61,252 nucleotides of DNA from CAAFZY01 sp964410325 (GTDB taxonomy: Bacteria > Pseudomonadota > Alphaproteobacteria > RF32 > CAG-239): assembly GCA_964410325.1 (NCBI GenBank), contig CAYPFN010000011.1, positions 1 through 61,252 on the forward strand, given 5' to 3'. The notes under the pieces are model-generated. The model ran no database searches, was not told the DNA's origin, and worked only from the letters and a program-made list of their open reading frames with translations. Made by a program: the position numbers and the translations under genes. Every line of letters begins with the position of its first letter. Position 1 is the first letter of the stretch. Positions 1 to 7,592 of this stretch are shown here, piece after piece.

Positions 1-107
1 TATACCATCTTAGGCTCGCTCAACTTCTCCCAATCAAGCATCTGCAGATAATATTCCGCATCATCGGGAATATCTATATCTTTATTCTCTAATAATATAT
101 CGTTCAT
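1..107 (-). CDS. Hypothetical protein, N-terminal fragment cut by the window edge
   Basis: An ATG at 107-105 on the minus strand opens a frame that runs without a stop to the window edge, giving about 35 residues beginning MNDILLENKDIDIPDDAEYY. An AGGATT element lies 8 bases upstream of the ATG and can act as ribosome binding site. The peptide is acidic and hydrophilic and I do not recognise it. It diverges from the triplicated gene family that starts at 208, so the roughly 100 bases between them should hold both promoters. Confidence 0.5.
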   Translation of the reverse strand, partial: MNDILLENKDIDIPDDAEYYLQMLDWEKLSEPKMV

Positions 108-207
108 TTTAATAATCCTATTAACATATTCAAAGTATAAAGAATATTGACTACAAAAGCAATATCTGATATGTTAAGTGTATAAAAATTTTTAACGGAG
201 CTGGGAC

Positions 208-705
208 ATGGAAAAAGAGAAAGCGATAAAAGAAGCGGAGGCGTTCAGGGAAGACTGGGAGCTTGACGGGAAAAAGAGAAGAGGGAAGCACAAGCTGACA
301 GGATTTGAGATATATATGGGAGCTGCGTGGCGAGATAAGAAAGGACTGCATTATGATGCGGTAATAGGCTATAGGGACGGAGATTATCCAGCGCGTCAGG
401 GTACGATAGAAGAGATAAATGAGTTGCAACGCCAATTTGGCATTTTATATGAAGCCGGTTATTTGCCCGGCATGACCAAAGAAGAGAAAGCTGAAGAGAG
501 TCGTCGCATTCACGAAGAAGGAGAGAAATCCCGTGCTGAGTTTCAAGCAGAGGTTGCCAGACAGCAGGAGTGGATACGCACCCATCCAAAAGAATATGAA
601 GAATGGGTAAAGAAGAACCGAGAGAATGCCCGCAAACGTAAAATTCAATGGTTTCTGGATCATGAGTTGCCTATTCCCGACAGCCTAAAAAATAATGAAC
701 GTTAA
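208..705 (+). CDS. Unknown charged protein, tandem family copy A
   Basis: A 165-residue protein that I do not recognise. It is highly charged, has no signal peptide and no membrane segment. The C-terminal half (from about residue 90) is rich in Glu, Lys and Arg and probably forms a long helix. GGAG 8 bases upstream of the ATG is a good ribosome binding site. It is the first of three tandem relatives: copy B is identical over almost its whole length, and copy C shares only the ends. The middle (residues 30-80, with WRDKKG and FGILYEAGY) looks like a small globular domain. A toxin, immunity or mobile-element role is possible but unsupported. Confidence 0.7.
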   Translation: MEKEKAIKEAEAFREDWELDGKKRRGKHKLTGFEIYMGAAWRDKKGLHYDAVIGYRDGDYPARQGTIEEINELQRQFGILYEAGYLPGMTKEEKAEESRRIHEEGEKSRAEFQAEVARQQEWIRTHPKEYEEWVKKNRENARKRKIQWFLDHELPIPDSLKNNER

Positions 706-725
706 TAAGCTGAAAGTTTAGGCAC

Positions 726-1223
726 ATGGAAAAAGAGAAAGCGATAAAAGAAGCGGAGGCGTTCAGGGAAGACTGGGAGCTTGACGGGAAAAAGAGAAGA
801 GGGAAGCACAAGCTGACAGGATTTGAGATATATATGGGAGCTGCGTGGCGAGATAAGAAAGGACTGCATTATGATGCGGTAATAGGCTATAGGGACGGAG
901 ATTATCCAGCGCGTCAGGGTACGATAGAAGAGATAAATGAGTTGCAACGCCAATTTGGCATTTTATATGAAGCCGGTTATTTGCCCGGCATGACCAAAGA
1001 AGAGAAAGCTGAAGAGAGTCGTCGCATTCACGAAGAAGGAGAGAAATCCCGTGCTGAGTTTCAAGCAGAGGTTGCCAGACAGCAGGAGTGGATACGCACC
1101 CATCCAAAAGAATATGAAGAATGGGTAAAGAAGAACCGAGAGAATGCCCGCAAACGCAAAATTCAATGGTTTCTGGATCATGAGTTGCCTATTCCCGACA
1201 GCCTAAAAAACAATGAACGTTAA
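726..1223 (+). CDS. Unknown charged protein, tandem family copy B
   Basis: A 165-residue product with the same amino-acid sequence as the gene at 208. I saw only two base differences between the copies, both synonymous: one in the Arg-Lys run near the end and one in the last Asn codons. It begins 20 bases after copy A stops. There is no strong Shine-Dalgarno sequence before its ATG, only an AGG, so expression probably depends on readthrough or coupling from copy A. The near-perfect identity points to a very recent duplication. Function unknown. Confidence 0.65.
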   Translation: MEKEKAIKEAEAFREDWELDGKKRRGKHKLTGFEIYMGAAWRDKKGLHYDAVIGYRDGDYPARQGTIEEINELQRQFGILYEAGYLPGMTKEEKAEESRRIHEEGEKSRAEFQAEVARQQEWIRTHPKEYEEWVKKNRENARKRKIQWFLDHELPIPDSLKNNER

Positions 1224-1243
1224 TAAGCTGAAAGTTTATGAAC

Positions 1244-1741
1244 ATGGAAAAAGAGAAAGCAATAAAAGAAGCGGAAGCGTTCAAGGAAGACTGGGAGCTT
1301 GACCGGTGGGAAGGATTAGCATATAACAAACCTACGGGTTTAATGATAAGTTTAGGTTCTGTATGGCGGGATAAAGATGGTCATCGTCAGTTTCAGGTTA
1401 TCCACTGGTATAAGGACGAAGTCCCTGGAGCTCAGAGGACCGCTGCAGAAGTCAATCGTTTATTGAAAGAATTTGGTATTTTATATGAAGCTGGCTATAT
1501 GCCACCACTCACCAAAGAAGAGAGAGCAATAAAAGATCGATTAATAGATAAAGGTGTTGAAGAATCACGTAAATGGCATCAAGCAGAGGTTGCCAGACAG
1601 CAGGAGTGGATACGCACCCATCCAAAAGAATATGAAGAATGGGTAAAGAAGAACCGAGAGAATGCCCGCAAACGTAAAATTCAATGGTTTCTTGATCATG
1701 AGTTGCCTATTCCCGACAGTCTAAAAAATAATGAACGTTAA
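1244..1741 (+). CDS. Unknown charged protein, tandem family copy C (divergent centre)
   Basis: A 165-residue product counted from the ATG that matches the starts of copies A and B; an in-frame ATG two codons earlier (1238) is an alternative. The first ~17 residues (MEKEKAIKEAEAF...) and the last ~55 residues (from QAEVARQQEW) match the other copies. The central ~90 residues are clearly different, although WRDK and FGILYEAGY are kept. Conserved ends around a variable centre suggest mosaic evolution by recombination between copies. No clear ribosome binding site precedes it. The stop lies immediately before a luxS-like remnant. Function unknown. Confidence 0.65.
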   Translation: MEKEKAIKEAEAFKEDWELDRWEGLAYNKPTGLMISLGSVWRDKDGHRQFQVIHWYKDEVPGAQRTAAEVNRLLKEFGILYEAGYMPPLTKEERAIKDRLIDKGVEESRKWHQAEVARQQEWIRTHPKEYEEWVKKNRENARKRKIQWFLDHELPIPDSLKNNER

Positions 1742-1743
1742 TA

Positions 1744-1917
1744 AGCGAAACTTTTGCATTTATCAAAAATTATCAAGGCGATATTCCCGGGGCTTCCGCC
1801 AGAGATTGTGGCAATTTTCGAGATATGAACCTGCCAATGGCTAAGTATTTGTCTGAAAGATATTTAAGGGAAGTTCTGAGAGACATCAAAGAAGAACAAC
1901 TTTTTTATCCGGAGTAA
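1744..1917 (+). pseudogene. luxS-like C-terminal remnant (S-ribosylhomocysteine lyase)
   Basis: An open frame without a start codon encodes about 57 residues, including FIKNYQGDIPGASARDCGNF and then MNLPMAKYL, ending at TAA 1915-1917. From memory this fits the C-terminal end of LuxS, where a DCGN motif and an LPMAK helix follow a GxxPGA segment. The part of LuxS with the metal-binding HTxEH motif is missing. The remnant joins directly to the stop of copy C, and its frame closes upstream at a TGA. The tandem array therefore probably replaced or truncated a luxS gene, which is itself uncommon in Alphaproteobacteria. The family assignment needs a database search. Confidence 0.6.
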
Positions 1918-2058
1918 ACTGCCGATATAGATATCCTCGCTAAACAAGGGTTAAAGTAGCTACAAGCCTAACGATTTGATTATATTGGTCAGGATGAAAC
2001 AATGTTGTGCAGATTTTGTTCTGAGTAAATTTAGGATTTTCTGTAAAGTATGTAATAT

Positions 2059-2091
2059 AAAAGGGCAACGTTCGGATAACGTGCCCTTTTA
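2059..2091. terminator. Bidirectional hairpin terminator
   Basis: AAAAGGGC (2059-2066) pairs with GCCCTTTT (2083-2090), and inner ACGT repeats extend the stem across one bulged base. The hairpin lies between the luxS remnant (plus strand) and the stop of the minus-strand gene at 2097, so it can end transcription from both sides. Confidence 0.75.
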
Positions 2092-2096
2092 CATTA

Positions 2097-2465
2097 TTAA
2101 GCGACGACAATTTCTTTTAGTATATCAAACATCACATTCACGTGATGTTTGGTTTTTTCAATTATCGTCCTTCTGGCGCTCCGGAAATACTCCAGCTTAC
2201 CAAGATCTTTGAAATCTCGGTATTCTTGAGAGTTTACCAACATCACCAGCTGATGCCTTACTAAGGACATCGCTTTGGGGTAGGTAAACCTCCCGCGCTC
2301 GATATCTTTAAGCGCCATTTCAAGGCAATCAGCTATTTCATATAGCTGATTTAACAGGTCCCTATTCGTGGGCGTAGGAGCTTCGATCTCTTGCACAAAA
2401 TATATTCGTGCATCACGTAAGGCAGTAAGCCTTACTTTTAATTCTTCTTGGCTATACTTTTTCAT
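2097..2465 (-). CDS. Hypothetical helical protein
   Basis: A 122-residue protein beginning MKKYSQEELKVRLTALRDAR. It appears mostly alpha-helical and soluble, with no signal peptide and no membrane segment. A hydrophobic helix, VRHQLVMLV, lies in the middle. I recognise no domain. It converges on the terminator at 2059 and is followed upstream by AT-rich DNA, which suggests a single-gene transcript. The codon use resembles its neighbours, so it is probably a real gene. Confidence 0.6.
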   Translation of the reverse strand: MKKYSQEELKVRLTALRDARIYFVQEIEAPTPTNRDLLNQLYEIADCLEMALKDIERGRFTYPKAMSLVRHQLVMLVNSQEYRDFKDLGKLEYFRSARRTIIEKTKHHVNVMFDILKEIVVA

Positions 2466-2778
2466 AAAATATCCGGGTTTGTTTAGAGAGGGCTTTAATT
2501 ACTCCCGTTCCCTCTTTTGTTATTATAATAAAAATAAAAAATTCTTATATTAAATATTAAAAAAGATAGAACCGGAAAACCATCAAGGCAAACCCCTGTA
2601 AATTCCCAATAATATCTTTATAATTAAAATCTAAGTACATATTATCATATTTTTGTCCAAAAGCAAGAGCTTTTTTTATAAAAAATAACTTGCAATTTTT
2701 ATCAGAGAGTTATTATTCTTGGCTGAAGCAGTGTTGGCACATTCTTTAGGATAAAGAGCAAGCCAGACTAAATCCTGT
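2466..2778. other. AT-rich intergenic stretch, no gene seen
   Basis: Very AT-rich DNA upstream of the gene at 2097. I see no coding frame and no convincing structured RNA. It should hold the promoter of the 2097-2465 gene. Confidence 0.5.
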
Positions 2779-2804
2779 AAAAAAATTCCCCTTATTAAGG
2801 GGAA
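2779..2804 (-). terminator. Hairpin terminator (minus strand)
   Basis: TTCCCC (2786-2791) pairs with GGGGAA (2799-2804). On the minus strand the hairpin is followed by a run of seven T. It sits downstream of tRNA-Ala and its first terminator, and could act as a back-up. Confidence 0.65.
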
Positions 2805-2830
2805 GTTTACCTCATCAAGAAATATTTAAA

Positions 2831-2864
2831 AACAAAAAAGGCTTTGCAGATTAATCAAAGCCTT
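2831..2864 (-). terminator. Terminator of tRNA-Ala
   Basis: AAGGCTTTG (2838-2846) pairs perfectly with CAAAGCCTT (2856-2864), followed on the minus strand by a T-rich run. It starts 7 bases beyond the CCA end of tRNA-Ala. Confidence 0.85.
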
Positions 2865-2870
2865 AAAAAT

Positions 2871-2946
<76 letters not shown>

Positions 2947-3427
2947 ATAATAATTTTTTTAATTCAAAAGTTGCCAGGTTCACACACTCAAAAAACTGTA
3001 GTGATTGCTACGGCTTCCTAATATGGCGGCATATTACAATAAAAAATTTGAATGTCAAATATTTTTTTACCGCTCTTCATTGTTTTACACAAAACAAAGA
3101 AACAAGCTCCGAGTTTATCCAAAGCTTTTTTTGAAAATTAGAATTCTTCCAACCAGCTGTTCTTTCGTTTTTACGATTAACGGTGGCTTTATTTTTACAA
3201 GGGCTCTTCGCAAGTGCTTTGTTTTTTTTGTAAATAATTTACCCACAAAGTCGGACAAACTGATTAACGGGAAAATGAATGTCAGTTGTCGATGTTTCAA
3301 TATTATCTGAACGACTGCGCTGTTCGACAATCATAAAAAAACAGAATACGATATGTACATAATGTCCTAAAAATCGGCAGTAAATTTCTATACATTAATT
3401 AGGCAGATATGTAAAATCTAAAAGTGT
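2947..3427. other. Intergenic stretch, no gene supported
   Basis: AT-rich DNA between the tRNA-Ala 5' end and the tsf terminator. Two open frames of 70-100 codons cross it on opposite strands, but neither has a ribosome binding site or recognisable sequence, and both contain long Phe/Lys runs typical of chance frames in AT-rich DNA. The promoter of tRNA-Ala must lie just above 2946. Confidence 0.4.
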
Positions 3428-3460
3428 TAAAAAAACAGCCGACCAAATCAGTCGGCTGTG
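3428..3460 (-). terminator. Terminator of the rpsB-tsf operon
   Basis: ACAGCCGAC (3435-3443) pairs perfectly with GTCGGCTGT (3451-3459), followed on the minus strand by seven T. It lies 16 bases beyond the tsf stop. Confidence 0.9.
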
Positions 3461-3476
3461 CATGGTGGAAAACTTT

Positions 3477-4403
3477 TTATTTATTAAGCTGTGCAGCAAC
3501 TTCTTCCGCAAAATTTTCCTCTTTTTTCTGCAGGCCGTCGCCAAGCTTAAAGCAGACAAAGTCTGTCAGGGTAATATCTGCGCCGAGCTCTTTGGCATAA
3601 TCAGCAATAACTTGCTTAACCTTTTTGTCCGGATCCATAATATAAGCCTGTTCTTCCAAAACAACTTCTTCGTAATATTTACGAATCCGACCTTCCACCA
3701 TTTTTTCAATGATGTTTTCCGGCTTGCCAGAAGCTTTAGCTTGCTCGGCAAAAATGCCTTTTTCATGTTCAACCGCAGCCGGATCAACATGAGCGATATC
3801 CAAAAACAACGGGTTGGAAGCGGCAATATGCATAGCAATATGCTTGCCGAGTTCTTGTAGTTTTTCTTTGTCGGCTGTAGATTCTAACGCAACCAAAACA
3901 CCGATTCTCCCCAAATTTGGTTTTAAGGCGCTGTGAACATAAGAAGCAATAACGCCGTTGTTCACTTCTAAAATCTTGGCGCGACGCAAATTCATATTCT
4001 CACCGATTTTGGCAATCATATCGGTCAAACGTTCCTCAAAAGTTTTGCCACATTTCGAGCAGTTAAAATTCTTCATGTCGCAAACTTCGCCATGGCACAA
4101 CAAGGCAACTTTGGCGGCATCTTCAACATATTCTTGGAACATATCGTTTTTGGCAACAAAGTCAGTTTCGGAGTTAACTTCGACAACTGCGCCTTTGTTT
4201 CCTTCAACAGCAACGGAAACCAAACCTTCAGCGGCGATGCGGCTGGCTTTTTTAGCAGCGGTTGCCAAACCTTTTTTACGGAGCCAGTCAACAGCCTGAG
4301 CCATATCTCCGTTTGTTTCAACGAGCGCTTTTTTGCAGTCAAGCATGCCGGCGCTGGTAGTTTCTCTTAATTCTTTAACCATAGCGGCTGTAATTTCTGC
4401 CAT
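3477..4403 (-). CDS. tsf: Elongation factor Ts
   Basis: A 308-residue EF-Ts, the guanine nucleotide exchange factor that recycles EF-Tu-GDP in the cytosol. The N-terminal UBA-like domain (residues 1-55) is followed by the TDFVAKN signature (80-86) that inserts into EF-Tu, and then the dimerisation and core domains. Length is normal for the family. AAGGATAAAACA before the ATG gives a good ribosome binding site. It follows rpsB in the usual rpsB-tsf operon with a 117-base gap and a terminator behind it. Oddly, the loop before the conserved IGEN motif carries four cysteines (about 103, 108, 115 and 118, the last pair as CSKC) where other EF-Ts proteins usually have a Gly/Pro-rich stretch. Confidence 0.97.
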   Translation of the reverse strand: MAEITAAMVKELRETTSAGMLDCKKALVETNGDMAQAVDWLRKKGLATAAKKASRIAAEGLVSVAVEGNKGAVVEVNSETDFVAKNDMFQEYVEDAAKVALLCHGEVCDMKNFNCSKCGKTFEERLTDMIAKIGENMNLRRAKILEVNNGVIASYVHSALKPNLGRIGVLVALESTADKEKLQELGKHIAMHIAASNPLFLDIAHVDPAAVEHEKGIFAEQAKASGKPENIIEKMVEGRIRKYYEEVVLEEQAYIMDPDKKVKQVIADYAKELGADITLTDFVCFKLGDGLQKKEENFAEEVAAQLNK

Positions 4404-4447
4404 TGTTTTATCCTTCTATTGTAGTAATGAAAGTTTTTTGAAATCCT

Positions 4448-4468
4448 GGCGGCAGCAGAATTGCCACC
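4448..4468 (-). other. rpsB-tsf intercistronic hairpin
   Basis: On the minus strand GGTGGCA pairs with TGCCGCC (one G-U) across a seven-base loop. No T run follows, so it is more likely a processing or stability element between rpsB and tsf than a terminator. Confidence 0.4.
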
Positions 4469-4520
4469 GCCTTTTTATAAAGAACCTTTCTGAAAGCGAA
4501 TAAGCTTTTATATACAAAGA

Positions 4521-5321
4521 TTACTCGGCAACAGGTGTTTCTTCTTTAGCTTTTTTGGAAGCTCTTTTTTTTGCTGGTTTTTCTTCCAAATCGGCGGTAA
4601 CTTCTTCAACCTTAACGCCCTGAGCGGCGATTTCGGCCTGCATACCGTCCAAAATGGCCGAAGAAATCAGTTCACAATAAAGCGAAATAGCGCGAATGGC
4701 GTCATCATTGCCCGGAACTGGGTAATCAACCACATTCGGGTTAGCATTGGTATCAACGATACCGATGACCGGAATACCGAGTTTCTTGGCTTCTTTGATG
4801 GCCAGAGCTTCTTTTGGCGTATCAATGACAAACAGCATATCTGGTTGTCCGCCCATATTCATAATGCCGTTTAAGGACAAAGCCAACTTTTCCTGTTCTT
4901 TTTTCAGGTTTAAAAGTTCCTTTTTAGTATAACCTTCGGTCTCATTATTGGCAAACATTTCATTTAACTTAACCAGACGGTTAATAGATTTATGAACGGT
5001 TTTCCAGTTGGTAAGCATACCACCGAGCCAACGGTAGTTGACATAATACTGGCCACATCTTTCGGCATTTTCCTTAACAATATCCTGCGCCTGTTTTTTA
5101 GTAGCGACAAACAAAATTTTACCGCCATTGGCAGCAACTTCACGAGCAGCGTTTAAGGCTGTGTAAAGCATCGGATAGGTTTTTTGTAAGTTGATAATGT
5201 GAACATTATCTTTCTTACCATAGATATAAGGAGCCATTTGCGGATTCCAGCGACGTGCGTGGTGTCCGAAGTGCGCGCCTGCTTCAACCAGCTGACGCAA
5301 AGTAAATGTAGGAAGTGACAT
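4521..5321 (-). CDS. rpsB: 30S ribosomal protein S2
   Basis: A 266-residue S2, a component of the small ribosomal subunit. Family motifs are clear: the N-terminal LVEAGAHFGHHARRWNP, the central RWLGGMLTNWKT, and GIPVIGIVDTNANP. The last ~25 residues form a Lys/Ala/Glu-rich tail beyond the usual core, as in many Alphaproteobacteria. It is the first gene of the rpsB-tsf pair. The preceding ~200 bases contain at least one stable hairpin, and S2 often represses its own messenger, so leader-mediated control is plausible. Confidence 0.97.
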   Translation of the reverse strand: MSLPTFTLRQLVEAGAHFGHHARRWNPQMAPYIYGKKDNVHIINLQKTYPMLYTALNAAREVAANGGKILFVATKKQAQDIVKENAERCGQYYVNYRWLGGMLTNWKTVHKSINRLVKLNEMFANNETEGYTKKELLNLKKEQEKLALSLNGIMNMGGQPDMLFVIDTPKEALAIKEAKKLGIPVIGIVDTNANPNVVDYPVPGNDDAIRAISLYCELISSAILDGMQAEIAAQGVKVEEVTADLEEKPAKKRASKKAKEETPVAE

Positions 5322-5500
5322 ATTATTAAAATCCTTCTTTTCCGGTTAAACCTCCGCAGACTTCTGGCTTTATCAAAAAAGCACCGGAGCGAAAGAGTTT
5401 TAAAAAACAAGCTTTCCGCCTGTCTGCGTGTGAAATTAAATAAGCCGGTATAAACCGTCTTATAAACCGGCACCATTGCCAGTTCGAATTGATATTTATA
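5322..5500 (-). promoter_or_regulatory. rpsB leader with hairpin (possible autoregulation)
   Basis: The region between the rpsB start and the upstream pyruvyl transferase gene has no convincing coding frame. On the minus strand GCCGGT (5466-5471) pairs with ACCGGC (5444-5449), and imperfect A/T pairs extend the stem. Nearer the gene are further GC-rich short repeats (CTCCGGTGC and GCGGAGG). The link to S2 autoregulation is inference only. Confidence 0.35.
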
Positions 5501-5530
5501 CATATTTTTTCCTTTTTGCAAGCATTTTAT

Positions 5531-6349
5531 TTAATTTTTTATATTTTTTAAACTGTTAAACAGTTTTAGAGAAATATTTTCAACTTCCCGTAGGTCCAGA
5601 TTATATGCCGATTGCCAAAAAGAAATTAGTTTCATATCTATAATGCTGTTTTTGTTAAGTTGTTGTGGTGTTTGGGAATAATTATCAAAAACGGAATAAT
5701 AATCTCTGAATTTATACCCATGGCCGATAACCTTATCGGAAATCTCAATCCATTTGTTGGGAATGCCTAATGAATCTGCGGCAATGAGACCATGCATGGC
5801 TGATGATAAAATAAAATCGCAGGAAGCAATTTGTTCCAGAGTTTGCAAAGGAGGCTGGGTAACATTTATAATAATGCTGTGTGGCAATTCGTCAGCAAGT
5901 TTTTTTATAATCGGATTGTCAATATCATTCATATGAGGCACCAAACCAACCGCGTATTTTTTTATCATTTTTTTATCCAATAATTTTGCCAGAAGCAGAC
6001 CACCGTCGCCGAGGGGAATATCGAGTTTCCTGCCGATACTTTTTTCTACTCTGTTCAAAGATAATTTTCCGCGCAGAGCGGCAAAGGTCAGGTTTTTTCG
6101 AAAAATTTCCCGATAATTGACTTCTTTGATAAAACCGGGAGTCCAAACAGTCGCTGGCCGGGAAAAAAGATTTTTGATTCTGGCATCAAGGCGTGGCCGG
6201 CTTATTTGGGTTAAGATGCTACCCATGCCAATAATATCAGCCCTGTATTTGCCAGCAAAGTGGCATTTTTGCCCAGTCAGACGCTCAATCAATATAGGAT
6301 TAACGGCATCGCCGAAATTTTGTATGTCGCAATAGTATAATCTTATCAT
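5531..6349 (-). CDS. Polysaccharide pyruvyl transferase family protein
   Basis: A 272-residue protein from the ATG at 6349, which overlaps the stop of the upstream glycosyltransferase (ATGA) and has GGAG 7 bases before it. The N-terminus YYCDIQNFGDAVNPILIERL is the hallmark of the polysaccharide pyruvyl transferase family, and the C-terminal third carries SSAMHGLIAADSLGIP, another family motif. Members transfer a pyruvyl ketal from phosphoenolpyruvate to sugars of surface polysaccharides, and some have other roles. Its coupling to a GT2 gene supports surface-glycan synthesis. The acceptor cannot be told from sequence. Confidence 0.85.
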   Translation of the reverse strand: MIRLYYCDIQNFGDAVNPILIERLTGQKCHFAGKYRADIIGMGSILTQISRPRLDARIKNLFSRPATVWTPGFIKEVNYREIFRKNLTFAALRGKLSLNRVEKSIGRKLDIPLGDGGLLLAKLLDKKMIKKYAVGLVPHMNDIDNPIIKKLADELPHSIIINVTQPPLQTLEQIASCDFILSSAMHGLIAADSLGIPNKWIEISDKVIGHGYKFRDYYSVFDNYSQTPQQLNKNSIIDMKLISFWQSAYNLDLREVENISLKLFNSLKNIKN

Positions 6350-7134
6350 CGGCATTCTCCTTTAAGCAGATTGGTAATTTGTTTAATCATCCGGCTATAA
6401 AGAAAATCCATGGTTTTTACAGGAGCTGGTTGCTTTTGACAGAACTCTTCTACGGCAGCATAACCGCGTAGCAAGCTGTGCAGGCGGGGATATATGCTGC
6501 CTTTCTTTAATACGGTAGATTCCGGATGCCTTCGGTAAAAATATAAAAATTCAGGCAGAATTTTTATTTTTGGCATCTGCAGAGCCAACTGCATGGAGAT
6601 TGAACTGTCTTTGCCAAAGCAACAGTCTTTTGCAAAAACAATATTGTTAAATAATTCTTTACGGGCAATTTTTGATGGACCGGTAATGTAAGGAATTTTT
6701 CCCACACCCGGAACATTAATGGCCTTTATCTTTTTCTTATGACGTCGCAGTTGATTATGGATAACGTCAAAATAATAAGAAAAGGCAATGTCGGCATTTT
6801 GCTCTTGAGCAAAATAATACAGTTTCTGCAAATAATCAGGTGAAACATAATCATCGGAATCGACATAGGCAAGCCACTTTGCTGAACACGCTTTTATAGC
6901 ATTTTCCCTTGCTTTGGCGGTTCCCGAATTTTCTTGCTGAAAAATTTTAATCCTGACATCCTGTGCCACGAATTGTTCCAAAATTTTTTGTGAATTATCT
7001 GTTGCCCCGTCGTTAACACAGATAATTTCAATATCTTTTAAGGTTTGATTGCAAACGGATTTAAGGCAGTCTTGTAAATATTCCGCCGTATTATAAACGG
7101 GAATAATTACAGATATTTTAGGTTGTGTAGTCAT
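6346..7134 (-). CDS. Family 2 glycosyltransferase
   Basis: A 262-residue GT-A fold glycosyltransferase. The N-terminus ISVIIPVYNTAEYL, the NDGATDNS motif (41-48) and the metal-binding DSDD (92-95, the DxD motif) identify family GT2. It lacks membrane segments and should be a cytosolic enzyme using a nucleotide sugar. Its length covers the catalytic domain and a short C-terminal helix region. CGGAGAAAAA precedes the ATG. The stop overlaps the start of the pyruvyl transferase gene (ATGA), so the two are translationally coupled and probably modify the same polysaccharide. The donor sugar is unknown. Confidence 0.9.
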   Translation of the reverse strand: MTTQPKISVIIPVYNTAEYLQDCLKSVCNQTLKDIEIICVNDGATDNSQKILEQFVAQDVRIKIFQQENSGTAKARENAIKACSAKWLAYVDSDDYVSPDYLQKLYYFAQEQNADIAFSYYFDVIHNQLRRHKKKIKAINVPGVGKIPYITGPSKIARKELFNNIVFAKDCCFGKDSSISMQLALQMPKIKILPEFLYFYRRHPESTVLKKGSIYPRLHSLLRGYAAVEEFCQKQPAPVKTMDFLYSRMIKQITNLLKGECR

Positions 7135-7154
7135 TTTTTCTCCGAATTAAATAT

Positions 7155-7180
7155 TATAAAACCACCTGGATAAAGGTGGT
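7155..7180 (-). terminator. Hairpin terminator behind the structured RNA
   Basis: ACCACCT (7161-7167) pairs with AGGTGGT (7174-7180), followed on the minus strand by a short T-rich run. It lies 20 bases before the GT2 start, so it could end the small RNA upstream or attenuate the glycan genes. Confidence 0.65.
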
Positions 7181-7374
7181 CGGAGAGTTCAGAAATCATA
7201 CTACACAAATGATCCTGCAACCTTTAAGACAATATCTCTGGACATACGCTGCAGCTCCCCGACCTTCATCGGGGATATATTGATTAATGCAGCTTTTTTA
7301 TTTTAAGCCACATCAAACTTTCGGCGCTATATCCGGCACCGTGTGTAGTAAAGAGCTTCTGACGGCTCCGCACC
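7179..7374 (-). ncRNA. Structured small RNA candidate, possibly 6S RNA
   Basis: No coding frame fits these ~200 bases. On the minus strand the two ends pair in a long interrupted stem: CGGAG with CTCCG, TCAGAA with TTCTGA, and TACTACACA with TGTGTAGTA. A wide internal bubble follows, containing a short hairpin (GGTGC/GCGCC). The tip is an apical stem of GCTGCA/TGCAGC plus CCCCGA/TCGGGG. Complementary ends, a large central bubble, a length near 190 nt and a GGCTTAAAAT stretch resemble 6S RNA, the regulator that mimics an open promoter for RNA polymerase. A terminator follows. A TTGACA box lies near 7440 as possible promoter. A leader element for the GT2 gene is the main alternative. Confidence 0.5.
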
Positions 7375-7592
7375 TTTAATCAGGCGCTTGAGGGTAAAAT
7401 AACCTCAATTTCAAGAAAACAGGTTTTGCTTTGTGTTGTCAAGCAAAAATAAAAAAAGTTTTTTATATCAGAAGATTTTCCGGCAAAGCGCATTTATGCT
7501 TGATTTTTGTTTATTTTTAGAGTTTTATACTTGAGAATATGGGCAAAACGGGCTAATTTAAGCAAAACAAAAAGATAATATAAAGGAAGAAA

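Larger units (their letters stand above)
208..1238 (+). repeat. 513-bp direct tandem duplication
   Basis: Bases 208-720 recur at 726-1238 with an offset of exactly 518. I could see only two substitutions. The unit covers the whole coding region plus the tail TAATAAGCTGAAAGTTTA. A third, partly diverged unit follows at 1244. No transposase and no terminal inverted repeats flank the array. Confidence 0.9.

Noticed and set aside
245..589. Open frames of 72-114 codons on the minus strand under the triplicated genes
   Set aside because: They lie fully opposite conserved coding sequence, recur only because the DNA is duplicated, and lack ribosome binding sites.
3005..3330. Overlapping open frames on both strands between tRNA-Ala and tsf
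   Set aside because: AT-driven Phe/Lys-rich frames without ribosome binding sites or recognisable motifs.
5153..5521. 122-codon minus-strand frame across the rpsB start
   Set aside because: Its last third overlaps rpsB in another frame and its first part lies in the leader; composition is not protein-like.
7179..7405. Two-piece tmRNA, RNase P RNA or SRP RNA as identity of the structured RNA
   Set aside because: No tRNA-like acceptor or tag-peptide frame, no RNase P core motifs and no SRP apical GGAA motif could be found.
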